A DNA stretch of 64,000 bases, taken from the NCBI RefSeq assembly GCF_900106995.1, contig NZ_FNOK01000007.1, positions 62,001-126,000 on the forward strand, written 5' to 3'. This document shows, one piece after another, positions 34,127-43,172 of the stretch. The stretch is from Saccharopolyspora shandongensis. GTDB taxonomy: Bacteria; Actinomycetota; Actinomycetes; Mycobacteriales; Pseudonocardiaceae. The translations under genes and the position numbers were made by a program. How positions within the stretch are numbered: position 1 is the first letter of the stretch; every line of letters starts with the position of its first letter. The notes beneath the pieces were generated by a model. The model was not told the DNA's origin. It made no database searches and saw only the letters and a list, made by a program, of their open reading frames with translations.

Positions 34127-34854
34127 CCGCGGACAGGCCGGAAATGTCGCGCAACGAAGGCGAGCAGGAGCCGGTGGTGGTCCGGGATCGGCGTCGCATC
34201 GACCCCGTGACCGGCCAGCGCCGGACGCCTGCTCCGAACGGAGAAGAGGCGCAGGTGGCCGAGACCATCTCCGGCACCCTCGACGAGGAGATCGTCAAGG
34301 GCGCCGCGCAGGAGGCCGCGGAGCCGACCGCCGAGCAGCCCGAGGGCGAGCAGGCGACCGGCGAGAAGGCCGAGCTGCAGAAGCAGGTCGACGAGCTCAC
34401 CGCCGACCTCAAACGGGTCACCGCGGAGTACGCGAACTACCGCAAGCGGGTGGAACGCGACCGCGAATCGGTGATCGCCGCCGCGAAGGCGTCGGTGGCC
34501 GGCGACCTGCTGACGGTGCTCGACGACCTCGAACGCGCAGAGGCCCACGGCGACCTCAACGGCGCTTTCAAGGCCGTGGCGGACAAGCTGATCACGGCGT
34601 TGAACTCGGCCGGGCTGGAGGCGTTCGGCGCCGAAGGCGACGAGTTCGACCCGTCGGTGCACGAGGCGGTGCAGCACAGCACCTCCCCGGACGTCAGCGG
34701 CCCGACCGTCACGGTCGTCCTGCGTCGCGGCTACCGGTTCGCCGACCGGGTGCTGCGCCCGGCGATGGTCGGGGTGACCGACCACGAGCCGGCCGCCGAG
34801 CCCGCCGGATCCGCCGAGCCGGCGGCCGACGAGAACCAAGCCGAGCAGGGTTGA
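34123..34854 (+). CDS. grpE: Nucleotide exchange factor GrpE
   Basis: 243 residues. A disordered acidic N-terminus (about 1-85) is followed by the long helix ([40 protein letters not shown]) and the beta domain ([40 protein letters not shown]). It releases ADP from DnaK. The GTG start overlaps the dnaK stop by 4 bp (GTGA), which gives translational coupling. Confidence 0.97.
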
Positions 34855-34879
34855 TCGGGAACGGAGGGAGGAGCGCCCG

Positions 34880-36061
34880 GTGAGCGCCAGGGAATGGCTT
34901 GAGAAGGATTTCTACGCCGAACTGGGCGTCTCCTCCGCGGCTTCGGCCGACGAGATCAAGAAGGCGTACCGGAAGCTGGCCCGGGAGAACCATCCGGACG
35001 CCAACCCCGGGAACGCCCAGGCCGAAGCCAAGTTCAAGGCCGTCTCCGAGGCCTACGGCGTGCTGTCCGACACGGACAAGCGCAAGCAGTACGACGAGGC
35101 CCGGAAGCTGTTCGGCAGCGGCGGTTTCGGCGGCGGCCAGGGCGGCTTCGGCGGTTTCGGCGGCCAGGGTGGCGGCGGCTTCGACATCGGCGACCTCTTC
35201 GGGGGCGCCGGTGCCGGTGCCGGCACCGGTAGCGGCGGGCTCGGCGACCTGTTCGGCGGCCTGTTCGGCAACCGCCGTTCCGGCGCCGGCACGACCAGCC
35301 GGCCGCGGCGCGGCGCCGACGTGGAGACCGAGGTGCGCATCGACTTCGCCGAAGCGGTGCGCGGGGCCACGGTTCCGCTGCGGCTGTCCAGCCCGGTGAG
35401 CTGCCCGACCTGCCACGGTTCGGGCGCCAAGCCGGGCACCCGGCCGCGCACCTGCGCCACCTGCACCGGTTCCGGGCTGGTGACGCGGAACCAGGGCGCG
35501 TTCGCGTTCAGCGAGCCGTGCCCGGACTGCCGGGGCCGCGGCTCGCTGGTCGACGACCCGTGCCCGGACTGCCGCGGCGAGGGCGTCAGCACCCGCAGCC
35601 GGACGCTGACGGTGCGGATCCCGGCCGGGGTGTCCGACGGGCAGCGGATCAGGCTGGCGGGTCAGGGCGAACCCGGTCGGCAGGGCGCCGCCTCGGGCGA
35701 TCTGTACGTCGTGGTGCACGTCAACTCGCACCGGGTGTTCGGACGATCCGGTGATGACCTGACGATCACGGTGCCGGTCACCTTCCCCGAGCTGGCGCTG
35801 GGCACTACGTTGACCGTGCCGACCCTGGACGGGAAGGTCTCGCTGAAGGTCCCGGCCGGGACCGGCAGCGGCCGCACCTTCCGGGTGCGCGGCAAGGGCG
35901 TGGGCAAGAAGGACGGCAGCAGCGGGGATCTCATGGTGACGCTGCAGGTCGCGGTTCCGTCCAAGTTGGACGAGAAGGCGGCCGAGGCGCTGGCGGACTA
36001 CGCGGAAGCGACCGCCGACCACGATCCGCGCCGCGACCTGAACGAGCTGCTCGGGAGGTAG
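34880..36061 (+). CDS. dnaJ: Chaperone DnaJ (type I Hsp40)
   Basis: 393 residues. J domain 9-75 with the HPD motif in LARENHPDANPG, then a Gly/Phe-rich linker (FGGGQGGFGGFGGQGGGGFD), four zinc repeats (CPTCHGSG, CATCTGSG, CPDCRGRG, CPDCRGEG) and the C-terminal peptide-binding domain. It delivers substrates to DnaK and stimulates its ATPase. The GTG start has GGAGGAG 7 nt upstream, 25 bp after grpE. The extra Gly-rich stretch GAGAGAGTGSGGLGDLFGGL lengthens the linker compared with the E. coli protein. Confidence 0.97.
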   Translation: MSAREWLEKDFYAELGVSSAASADEIKKAYRKLARENHPDANPGNAQAEAKFKAVSEAYGVLSDTDKRKQYDEARKLFGSGGFGGGQGGFGGFGGQGGGGFDIGDLFGGAGAGAGTGSGGLGDLFGGLFGNRRSGAGTTSRPRRGADVETEVRIDFAEAVRGATVPLRLSSPVSCPTCHGSGAKPGTRPRTCATCTGSGLVTRNQGAFAFSEPCPDCRGRGSLVDDPCPDCRGEGVSTRSRTLTVRIPAGVSDGQRIRLAGQGEPGRQGAASGDLYVVVHVNSHRVFGRSGDDLTITVPVTFPELALGTTLTVPTLDGKVSLKVPAGTGSGRTFRVRGKGVGKKDGSSGDLMVTLQVAVPSKLDEKAAEALADYAEATADHDPRRDLNELLGR

Positions 36062-36063
36062 TC

Positions 36064-36516
36064 ATGGCCGGTCGCCCCACCGATCCGGGCTTCGGGTTCC
36101 CGCCAGGGGCCAACGAGGACACGCCGATGTTCGTGATCTCGGTGGCCGCACAGCTGTCCGGGCTGCACGCGCAGACCCTGCGCAGCTACGACCGGCTGGG
36201 CCTGGTCTCGCCCGGGCGAACCCCGGCGGGCGGCCGCCGCTACTCCCTGCGCGACATCGCCCTGCTCCGCGAGGTGCAGCGCCTCTCCCAGGAGGAGGGC
36301 GTGAACCTGGCGGGCATCAAGCGGATCATCGACCTGGAGAACGAGGTCGACGCGCTCCGAGCGAAGGTCCAGGAGCTGGCCGAGGAGGTGGCGGCGGCGC
36401 ACGCGGCGGCGGAACAGGCCGCGGCGGCGGTGCACGCCTCCTACCGCCGGGACCTGGTCCCGATCCGCCAGGAAACGGCCCTGGTGGTCTGGAAGCCGGA
36501 CCGCAAGCGCCGCTGA
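36064..36516 (+). CDS. hspR: Heat-shock repressor HspR (MerR family)
   Basis: 150 residues. The MerR-type winged helix is FVISVAAQLSGLHAQTLRSY then DRLGLVSPGRTPAGGRRYSL, followed by a coiled coil (IDLENEVDALRAKVQELAEE) and a basic tail ending in VVWKPDRKRR. HspR represses the dnaK operon and clpB by binding HAIR boxes, helped by DnaK, so heat that occupies DnaK releases repression. It starts 2 bp after the dnaJ stop. A strong terminator 96 bp downstream ends the operon. Confidence 0.96.
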   Translation: MAGRPTDPGFGFPPGANEDTPMFVISVAAQLSGLHAQTLRSYDRLGLVSPGRTPAGGRRYSLRDIALLREVQRLSQEEGVNLAGIKRIIDLENEVDALRAKVQELAEEVAAAHAAAEQAAAAVHASYRRDLVPIRQETALVVWKPDRKRR

Positions 36517-36611
36517 ACGGTTCCCAGACTCTTCTCGCGTAGCGGTGCGAGCAGCCGGTCCCTGCGGGAATCACGGCAGCCTTCTCGACCCGGGACGTCC
36601 AGATTTTTCAA

Positions 36612-36660
36612 GCGAAGGGGCCCCTTTAATCGGCGATGCCGGTCAAAGGGGCCCCTTCGC
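36612..36660 (+). terminator. Terminator of the dnaK operon
   Basis: GCGAAGGGGCCCCTTT (36612-36627) pairs perfectly with AAAGGGGCCCCTTCGC (36645-36660) across a 17-nt loop. Each arm also contains the smaller palindrome AAGGGGCCCCTT. Confidence 0.85.
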
Positions 36661-36765
36661 CCATGTCCAGATCGAGCCGGTGGCAACGCTGCTTCGCGCC
36701 AGGCAAGCGACACAAGCCGCGTCCGCTTTTCCCACTCGTGCAACGGTGACCGCGATACGCAACGC

Positions 36766-36965
36766 CGCACGGTTCAAGTCGCCGCAAGCGGCGCAGCCGC
36801 TTAGCCCACCCTCGCAACCGGCACCGCCGCGGGTTCTCAGACGTCTTCTCGCGAGGACAGCCCCGTGGTTCATGCGCAAGTCGGGGATCCCACAGCGAGA
36901 AGGCGACCGTAATTCCCGCAGGGGGGCCGCTACCCGCACCGCTACGGAAGACGAGTTTGGAACAC
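36766..36965 (-). repeat. Dispersed intergenic element, type B copy
   Basis: It shares GGCACCGCCGCGGGTTCTCA and GGGGGGCCGCTACCCGCACC with the copy at 29990-30160. The centre forms a stem CTTCTCGC (36845-36852 region) to GCGAGAAGG with an inner CCCCG/CGGGG pair. It abuts the stop codon of the flavohemoglobin gene. The left boundary is approximate; the stretch from 36661 to it holds nothing else I can name. Confidence 0.6.
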
Positions 36966-36968
36966 CTT

Positions 36969-38144
36969 CTAGTCCAGGGTGAACGGGTCGTAGTGGATGC
37001 GGTCGAGGGAGGTTCCCGCTACGAGCATGCTCGAGACCGTCGCGCGGATCATTCCCGGCGAGCCGCTGACCAGCACGTCCCAGCCCTTCCAGGCGCCGTA
37101 GCGGGTCACCGCCTCGGCGAGCGTGCCGTGCTCGACGCCCGAGAGGCCCGGCTCGTTCTCCAGCACCGGCGTGATCGTCAGCCACGGGTTGTGCATCGCG
37201 ATGCGCTGCAGGTTCTCCAGGTCGTAGAGGTCCTCGCGGGTCCGGCCGCCGTAGAACAGCTGCACGCGCGGGTTCTCGCCGTACTGCGCGAGGTCGTCGA
37301 TGATCGCGCGCATCGGGGTCACCCCGGTGCCGCCGGCGACCATCAGGACGTCCGGGGTGTTCTCCCGGTCCACGGTCAGCCGGCCCATCGGCGAGCCGAT
37401 CCGCCACTGGTCGCCGGGGCGGGCGTGGCCGACCAGCGCCCGGCTGACCCAGCCGCCCTCCACGGACCGGACGTGGAACTCCATGATCCCGTCGGCGGTC
37501 GGCGCGTTGGCGGGGGTCAGGTACCGCCACAGCCGGGGCCGCTGCGGCACCTCGACGCTCACGTACTGCCCGGGCAGGTACGGCACCGGGTGGTCGGGCT
37601 GGATGCGGATCACGGCGACGTCCCAGCTCAGCCGCTCGTGGTGGACGATCTGGCCGGTGTACCAGGCGGGGCCGTCGTCGGTGGCGGCCGCTTCGGTCAT
37701 CGCGGAGGCCATCACCGTGTACGCCTCGGCCCAGGCGCGCTCGACGCTGTCGGTCCAGGCGTCGCCGGCGTACTTCTTGATCGCGGCGAGCAGCGCGGTG
37801 CCCACCGCTTCGTAGTGGGCGGAGACCACGCCGAACTTGCGGTGGTCACGACCGAGCTGGTGCAGGAACGGCAGCAGCTCGTCGGGCTTGTCGACCATCT
37901 GGATGACGTGCACGAGCGCCCGCAGCAGGCGGCTGCGCTGCACTTCCATGTTCACCGCGAACAGGTCGCGGGTGGCCGGCGAGAGGCTGAAGAGCATGCC
38001 GTAGAAGAACCTCGACACCTCGTCGGTGTGCGGCTCGACGACGGCGAAGCTCTCACGGATCAGGCGGACCATCTTGCTCACACCGGAGTTCGACGGCTCG
38101 TTGTTCGGGGGTGGTCCGGGGCTCAGTACGGCATTCGCTGTCAT
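36969..38144 (-). CDS. hmp: Flavohemoglobin-type globin/FAD-NAD reductase
   Basis: 391 residues. The globin domain (about 25-155) has VRLIRESFAVVEPHTDEVSR, the distal-side FFYGMLF and the proximal His in LHQLGRDHRKFGVVSAHYEA. An FNR-type reductase follows: LPGQYVSVEVPQRPRLWRYL (FAD), VAGGTGVTPMRAIIDDL (NAD) and LVSGSPGMIRATVSSML. Classical Hmp detoxifies nitric oxide to nitrate; the mycobacterial relative Rv0385 belongs to a divergent group whose reaction is less certain. It is divergent from a PNPOx-like gene across a 220-bp gap with a CTACA-N3-TGTAG dyad. Confidence 0.88.
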   Translation of the reverse strand: MTANAVLSPGPPPNNEPSNSGVSKMVRLIRESFAVVEPHTDEVSRFFYGMLFSLSPATRDLFAVNMEVQRSRLLRALVHVIQMVDKPDELLPFLHQLGRDHRKFGVVSAHYEAVGTALLAAIKKYAGDAWTDSVERAWAEAYTVMASAMTEAAATDDGPAWYTGQIVHHERLSWDVAVIRIQPDHPVPYLPGQYVSVEVPQRPRLWRYLTPANAPTADGIMEFHVRSVEGGWVSRALVGHARPGDQWRIGSPMGRLTVDRENTPDVLMVAGGTGVTPMRAIIDDLAQYGENPRVQLFYGGRTREDLYDLENLQRIAMHNPWLTITPVLENEPGLSGVEHGTLAEAVTRYGAWKGWDVLVSGSPGMIRATVSSMLVAGTSLDRIHYDPFTLD

Positions 38145-38284
38145 GGTTCGGGGCTGTTCTCCACGTTGGCGGTCGTACCCAAGGCAGGCACACCACTACT
38201 TCCAAGCGTCCCCCGACACAGAGAGGACCCTAACTCGTGCCTCGTGACGCGTCTGCCTTGATGCCACTTTTGAGTGCTTTTCAA

Positions 38285-38297
38285 CTACATCTTGTAG
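38285..38297. promoter_or_regulatory. CTACA-N3-TGTAG dyad between hmp and the oxidase gene
   Basis: The perfect 5-bp arms lie 68 bp before the start of the oxidase-like gene in a locally AT-rich segment. The arms resemble TACA/TGTA sites used by BlaI/CopY-type repressors, but no such gene is nearby. It could control both divergent genes. Confidence 0.45.
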
Positions 38298-38364
38298 ATC
38301 GTGCATCGATCTGTCGGGGGAACCTAGTATCCACCGTTGTAACGGATGAGGGAGGCGTGACACG

Positions 38365-39177
38365 GTGGCCCGCGTGACCCCCGATCACCCGACGCCGACC
38401 GGAACGGCCGATGCGGCGCTGCTCGACCTGGAGCTGTCCGACCCGCCGACCCCGAACGATGCCTGGCAGGCCGTGACCCCGCTCCAGCACCACGGCCCGG
38501 CGGCCGCGTCGCCGCGCGATCCGTTCGTCGAGGAGCGGCCCGTACCGCTGCCCGGTTCTACCGGCGAACACCTGCTGCAACGCGCCTACGGCACTGAGAA
38601 GCGCGCCCGGAAGTTCTACGACGACCAGGTGCTGGACCACCTGAACCCGCAGATGAAGGAGTTCATCGGGCGGATGGAGATGGCGTTCGTGGCCACCTCC
38701 GACTCGCACGGCGAGTGCGACTCCAGCCTCCGTGCCGGGCCGCCCGGCTTCCTGGAGGTCCTGGACGACCGGCACCTGTGCTACCCGGAGTACCGGGGCA
38801 ACGGCGTGCTGGCCAGCCTGGGCAACATCAGCGAGAACCCGCACGTCGGGATCCTGCTGGTGGACTTCGTCACCGACCTGATCGGCCTGCACGTCAACGG
38901 CAAGGCCCGCATCGTCGAGGACGCCGACCTGCGCTCGATCTACCCGGCGCTGCCCGCCGAGTTCGACCGCGGCCGCACGCCGGAGCGCTGGGTGGTGGTG
39001 CAGGTCGAGGAGGCCTACATCCACTGCCGCAAGCACATCCCGCGAATGGTGCCGGTGCTGCGCACGCGCAGCTGGGGCACCGACGACGTCAAGCGCAAGG
39101 GCGGCGACTACTTCGAGTCCAAGGGCATGCCCCGGCCGTGGCACCGGCCCGAGCCGGTGGGCAGCCGCGACTGCTGA
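38365..39177 (+). CDS. Pyridoxamine 5'-phosphate oxidase-family flavoprotein
   Basis: 270 residues. A Pro-rich N-terminus is followed by the split barrel: FYDDQVLDHLNPQMKEFIGR, MEMAFVATSDSHGECDSSLR, FLEVLDDRHLCYPEYRGNGV, LASLGNISENPHVGILLVDF and GLHVNGKARIVEDADL, ending in AYIHCRKHIPRMVPVLRTRS. This is the long PNPOx subgroup that binds FMN and sits near electron-transfer proteins. The gene is divergent from the flavohemoglobin, so the two may act in the same nitrosative or oxidative response (inference). GTG start. Confidence 0.8.
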   Translation: MARVTPDHPTPTGTADAALLDLELSDPPTPNDAWQAVTPLQHHGPAAASPRDPFVEERPVPLPGSTGEHLLQRAYGTEKRARKFYDDQVLDHLNPQMKEFIGRMEMAFVATSDSHGECDSSLRAGPPGFLEVLDDRHLCYPEYRGNGVLASLGNISENPHVGILLVDFVTDLIGLHVNGKARIVEDADLRSIYPALPAEFDRGRTPERWVVVQVEEAYIHCRKHIPRMVPVLRTRSWGTDDVKRKGGDYFESKGMPRPWHRPEPVGSRDC

Positions 39178-39325
39178 GCCCGGCCTGCGCGGCCACCCGC
39201 CCTGCCACGCGAAATGTGTTCGAGACGTGCACTTAAAGTGGGGCGAAACGGACTAGCGTTGACCTCGCGAGGAGCGGGCCGACGTGTGGTGCCGCCGGAT
39301 CGTCGGCGGTGCGGGCGGGAGAGCT

Positions 39326-39808
39326 GTGATCGAGGACGAGGCGCGCGGGCCGATCGGCGGGGTGCGCGAGGAGGGTGTCGACCGGCGCACCGCGGCGGAA
39401 TCCGTCGAGCGCGAGCTGGTGATGATGTTCCGCCGCGCCCGGAACCTGTCGACCGCGGTGGCCGCGCACGTGCACCCCGACCTGGATCCGGCCTCGTACA
39501 GCCTGCTGCTGATGGTCGACGACGCCGGGCCGCTGCGCGGCATGGACGTCGCGGATCGCACCGGGCTGGACAAGTCCACGGTGAGCAGGCAGATCGCCAC
39601 GCTGGTGGACCTGGACCTGCTGGAGCGGGTGCCGGATCCGGACGACGGCCGGGCCCGCCGCATCCAGCTCTCCGACCTGGGCCGCGAGCGGCTGGCCCAG
39701 GTGCGCGAGGAGCGCCGCAAGCACCTGCACGGCCAGTTCGCCAGCTGGACCACCCAGGACCTCAAGGAACTGGCCCGCCTGCTGGGCAAGCTCAACGCCA
39801 TGATGTGA
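39326..39808 (+). CDS. MarR-family regulator
   Basis: 160 residues. The winged helix is SYSLLLMVDDAGPLRGMDVA, DRTGLDKSTVSRQIATLVDL, DLLERVPDPDDGRARRIQLS, flanked by dimer helices. GTG 39326 is chosen for the GGGAGAG box about 3-9 nt upstream. It stands alone ahead of a strong terminator; its target is not evident and may be itself or a distant gene. Confidence 0.85.
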   Translation: MIEDEARGPIGGVREEGVDRRTAAESVERELVMMFRRARNLSTAVAAHVHPDLDPASYSLLLMVDDAGPLRGMDVADRTGLDKSTVSRQIATLVDLDLLERVPDPDDGRARRIQLSDLGRERLAQVREERRKHLHGQFASWTTQDLKELARLLGKLNAMM

Positions 39809-39823
39809 GTTCGTTCCACCACG

Positions 39824-39866
39824 TGAGGGGCGCCCCCGGCCGATCTTTCCGGCCGGGGGCGCCCCT
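39824..39866 (+). terminator. Terminator after the MarR gene
   Basis: GAGGGGCGCCCCCGGCC pairs perfectly with its complement over a 9-nt loop and is followed by GTTTTCG. It isolates this gene from the next MarR operon. Confidence 0.85.
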
Positions 39867-39911
39867 CGTTTTCGCTGATCGCGCGGGTGGTGGGTGGCGT
39901 CACAGCGGGAC

Positions 39912-39959
39912 AAGTTGTGGCATGCAACTAAATGAGTTTATAGTTGCGTGCAGCAACTA
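39912..39959. promoter_or_regulatory. Twin MarR operators enclosing a promoter
   Basis: Two 19-bp sites, 39912-39930 and 39941-39959, share the pattern TAGTTGC-N5-GCAACTA; the second is perfect and the first imperfect and inverted. A TATAGT -10 (39939-39944) overlaps the second site and TTGTGG (39915-39920) is a possible -35 in the first. Centre spacing is 29 bp. This is a standard autorepressor layout for the MarR gene that begins 13 bp downstream. Confidence 0.7.
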
Positions 39960-39972
39960 AAGGATTGGGCTC

Positions 39973-40467
39973 ATGGGACCGACACTCGAGACCTGCGCCG
40001 AGCTGCTCCGACCGCTACGCGCGATGCTCGGCCTCAAGCAGGTGGCCATGCAGCGAGGGCAGTTCACGACAGAACAGGTGCCCTACGCCGCCGCCGGGCT
40101 GCTCACCGAACTCGTCTTCCGCGGTGAATGCCGCGCCTCCGACCTCGCCCACCACCGGATCGTCGACGCGTCCGTGGTGAGCCGCCAGGTCGGGCAGCTG
40201 GAGCAAGCCGGCCTGATCACCCGCCGACCTGACCCCGCCGACCGGCGAGTAGCGCTGCTGCGCGCCACGGCCGAGGGGGAACGCGCGGTGGCGGAGCTGG
40301 AACGCCGGAAGGCGGAATGGATCGGCGAGGCGCTGGCCCACTGGGACGACGCCAAGGTGCGCCAACTCGCCGGCCTGCTGGGGGAAGCGATGGACGACAT
40401 TCGTCGCAACACGATCCACGACGGAGCCTGTCTCGCCGGCCCCGTGACCAAGGAAGGAACTCGATGA
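39973..40467 (+). CDS. MarR-family repressor of the drug-exporter operon
   Basis: 164 residues with AAAGLLTELVFRGECRASDL, AHHRIVDASVVSRQVGQLEQ, AGLITRRPDPADRRVALLRA: the MarR winged helix and DxR wing. Its stop overlaps the start of the MFS transporter gene by 4 bp (ATGA), and twin operators lie just upstream, so it very likely represses its own operon and is released by a transporter substrate. Confidence 0.9.
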   Translation: MGPTLETCAELLRPLRAMLGLKQVAMQRGQFTTEQVPYAAAGLLTELVFRGECRASDLAHHRIVDASVVSRQVGQLEQAGLITRRPDPADRRVALLRATAEGERAVAELERRKAEWIGEALAHWDDAKVRQLAGLLGEAMDDIRRNTIHDGACLAGPVTKEGTR

Positions 40468-43079
40468 CCACCTCGACGGAGACGGCGCCGGACGCCACAG
40501 CGCCGGCCCGCCGGGACGGGCGCGACGAGCCCGCCGCGGGATCGTCGATGACGCATCGGCAGATCCTCGAGGCGATGTCGGGCCTGATGTTGGCGCTGTT
40601 GGTCGCCATCCTCAGCTCGACGATCGTGTCGAACGCGCTGCCCCGGATCATCGCCGACCTCAACGGCACCCAGGGTCAGTACACCTGGGTCGTCACGGCG
40701 ATGCTGCTCACCTCGACCGCATCCACCCCGATCTGGGGCAAGCTCTCCGACCTGTTCAGCAAGAAGCTGCTCTACCAGCTGGCCATCACGATCTTCACGA
40801 TCGGCTCGGTGCTCGGCGGTTTCGCGCAGTCCATGGAGACGCTCATCGGCTTCCGGGCCCTGCAGGGCATCGGCATGGGCGGCCTGCAGGCGCTGATCCA
40901 GGTCGTGATCGCGGCGATGGTCTCGCCGCGCGACCGCGGCCGCTACAGCGGCTACATCGGCGCCACCTTCGCGGTCGCCACGGTCAGCGGGCCGCTGGTC
41001 GGCGGCCTGATCGTGGACACCTCGTGGCTCGGTTGGCGCTGGTGCTTCTGGGTGACCGTGCCGATCGCGGTGATCGCGTTCATCGTGCTGGGCCGGACGC
41101 TGAAGCTGCCGGTGATCAAGCGGCCGGTGAAGATCGACTGGTTCGGCGCGTTGTTCCTGGTCGGCGGCGTGAGCCTGCTGCTGGTGTGGGTCTCGCTGGC
41201 GGGTAAGCAGTTCGAGTGGTGGTCGGTGGAGACCGCGGCCTACGTCGGCGGCGGCCTGCTCGCCCTGCTCATCGCGGTGATCATCGAGACCAAGGTCAGC
41301 GAGCCGATCGTGCCGCTGCGGATGTTCCGCAACCAGACGGTCACGATGGCCACCATCGGCACCGTCGCGGTCGGCACCGCGATGTTCGGCGGCTCGGTGT
41401 TCCTGGGCCAGTACTTCCAGATCGCGCGCAGCTTCACGCCGACCACGGCGGGGCTGATGACGCTGCCGATGGTCGGCGGCCTGTTCATCTCCTCGACCGT
41501 GTCCGGGCAGATCATCTCCAGGGTCACCGGCAAGATCAAACCGTTCCTGGTGATCGGCTCGATCGTGATGATCGCGTCGATGTGGCTGCTGAGCACCCTG
41601 GATCACGAGACGAACCTGGTGCTGGTCGGGGTCTACCTGTTCCTGATGGGCGTCGGCGTCGGCATGCTGATGCAGAACCTGGTGCTGGCGGTGCAGAACA
41701 CCACCAGCGGCAAGGACATGGGGTCGGTGACCTCGGTCGTGACGTTCTTCCGGACCCTCGGCGGCTCGGCGGGCGTCTCGGTGCTGGGCGCGGTGCTGGC
41801 CACCCAGGTGTCGGACTACATCATGCAGGGCCTGGCGAAGATCCCCGGCCTGCCGAAGGGGGCCGGCTCGGGCGGCGGCTCGCTCGACGTCAACCACCTG
41901 CCGGAACCCGTGCAGACCATCGTGCGGGCGGCCTACGGCGACGCGATCGGCGACATCTTCTTCGTCTCCGCGTGCATCGCGGTGGTCACCTTCCTCGCGG
42001 TGATCTTCATCCGGGAGACCCCGCTGCGCAGCACGATCGACAGTCACGAGGAAAGGGAGGCGGCAGCCGTGGCCGCGCACGACGACGCTGTGGACAACCT
42101 CACCCGGCCTGTGGACAACTCGGCCGTGGCGCGTCCCGCGACGAACGGCTCTGCCCAGGTTGGGGGCGTCGGGCAGCGGCCCGCGCAGCTGGCCGCCGAG
42201 CCTGTGGACAACTCTGTGGATGGCCGCTCGGATGCCTGGTCAGAGCCGGTTGCGCCGCGTCGCTACGCGACCAACGGCAAGCACCTGGCGGGCGAGCTGA
42301 CGAGCCCGGTCGACGGCGGCGGGCTGTTCGTGCACGGCACCGTCCAGGACTCGGTCGGCACGCCGGTGTCCGGTGTGGTGCTCACCCTCACCGACGCCAA
42401 CGGGCGGCAGGTCGAGCGCGCCCGCACCGACCACGACGGGCAGTTCCAGCTCGCGGTCGGCCACGGCGGCACCTACGTGCTGATCGCCTCCGGCGGCAGC
42501 TACCAGCCGACCGCGTCGATGGTCGTGGTCGGCGACCGCCCGGTGCGCCACGACGTGCAGCTGCTCGGCGCCGGGCGGCTGACGGGCCTGGTGCACGTCG
42601 GCGGGCAGGGCGTCGCCGGGGCGATGGTGGTGCTCACCGACGTCCGCGGCGAGGTGGTCGCCAGCGCCGGCACCGGGCCGGACGGGCACTACCTGTTCGC
42701 GGACCTCGTCGGCGGCTCCTACGCGCTGACCGTCACCGCGCCCGGCTACCGGCCGGTGGCGAACTCGGTCACCGTGACCGATGGCGACCAGTCCACCCTG
42801 GACGTCGCGTTGCAGTCCGGCGCGCAGCTCAGCGGCGTGGTCCGGTCGGCCAACCTCGGTGTCGCGGTGGCGGATGCGCGGGTGACGCTGCTGGATTCCG
42901 GCGGCGCGGTCGTCGGCGCGGCGACCACCGACATCGACGGCAACTACACCTTCACCGACCTGCCGGACGGCGAGTACACGGTGATCGCGACCGGCTACCC
43001 GCCGATCGCCACCTCGCTGCGGCTGTCGGGCGAGCAGAGCACCCACGACGTCGAGCTCGGCTACCCGCAGGGCGACTGA
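40464..43079 (+). CDS. DHA2-type MFS transporter fused to three carboxypeptidase-regulatory-like domains
   Basis: 871 residues. Residues about 25-525 form a 14-helix DHA2 exporter (MLALLVAILSSTIVSNALPR, QGIGMGGLQALIQVVIAAMV, SGYIGATFAVATVSGPLVGG, DMGSVTSVVTFFRTLGGSAG). A hydrophilic linker (about 540-605) leads to three beta-sandwich repeats of about 80 residues (LFVHGTVQDSVGTPVSGVVL, RLTGLVHVGGQGVAGAMVVL, QLSGVVRSANLGVAVADARV). Plain DHA2 pumps end near 530 residues, so over 300 are added. With 14 helices both termini should be cytoplasmic, so the added domains probably face inside. It overlaps the MarR gene start to stop. Confidence 0.9.
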   Translation: MTTSTETAPDATAPARRDGRDEPAAGSSMTHRQILEAMSGLMLALLVAILSSTIVSNALPRIIADLNGTQGQYTWVVTAMLLTSTASTPIWGKLSDLFSKKLLYQLAITIFTIGSVLGGFAQSMETLIGFRALQGIGMGGLQALIQVVIAAMVSPRDRGRYSGYIGATFAVATVSGPLVGGLIVDTSWLGWRWCFWVTVPIAVIAFIVLGRTLKLPVIKRPVKIDWFGALFLVGGVSLLLVWVSLAGKQFEWWSVETAAYVGGGLLALLIAVIIETKVSEPIVPLRMFRNQTVTMATIGTVAVGTAMFGGSVFLGQYFQIARSFTPTTAGLMTLPMVGGLFISSTVSGQIISRVTGKIKPFLVIGSIVMIASMWLLSTLDHETNLVLVGVYLFLMGVGVGMLMQNLVLAVQNTTSGKDMGSVTSVVTFFRTLGGSAGVSVLGAVLATQVSDYIMQGLAKIPGLPKGAGSGGGSLDVNHLPEPVQTIVRAAYGDAIGDIFFVSACIAVVTFLAVIFIRETPLRSTIDSHEEREAAAVAAHDDAVDNLTRPVDNSAVARPATNGSAQVGGVGQRPAQLAAEPVDNSVDGRSDAWSEPVAPRRYATNGKHLAGELTSPVDGGGLFVHGTVQDSVGTPVSGVVLTLTDANGRQVERARTDHDGQFQLAVGHGGTYVLIASGGSYQPTASMVVVGDRPVRHDVQLLGAGRLTGLVHVGGQGVAGAMVVLTDVRGEVVASAGTGPDGHYLFADLVGGSYALTVTAPGYRPVANSVTVTDGDQSTLDVALQSGAQLSGVVRSANLGVAVADARVTLLDSGGAVVGAATTDIDGNYTFTDLPDGEYTVIATGYPPIATSLRLSGEQSTHDVELGYPQGD

Positions 43080-43172
43080 CCGGCGGTGCCGGGTGGTGCG
43101 GGCGGACCGTTCGCCTGGACGGTCCGCCCGCCCCGCACCAGGACTTCCAACGCGCAAGAGGAGATGTTCGAA

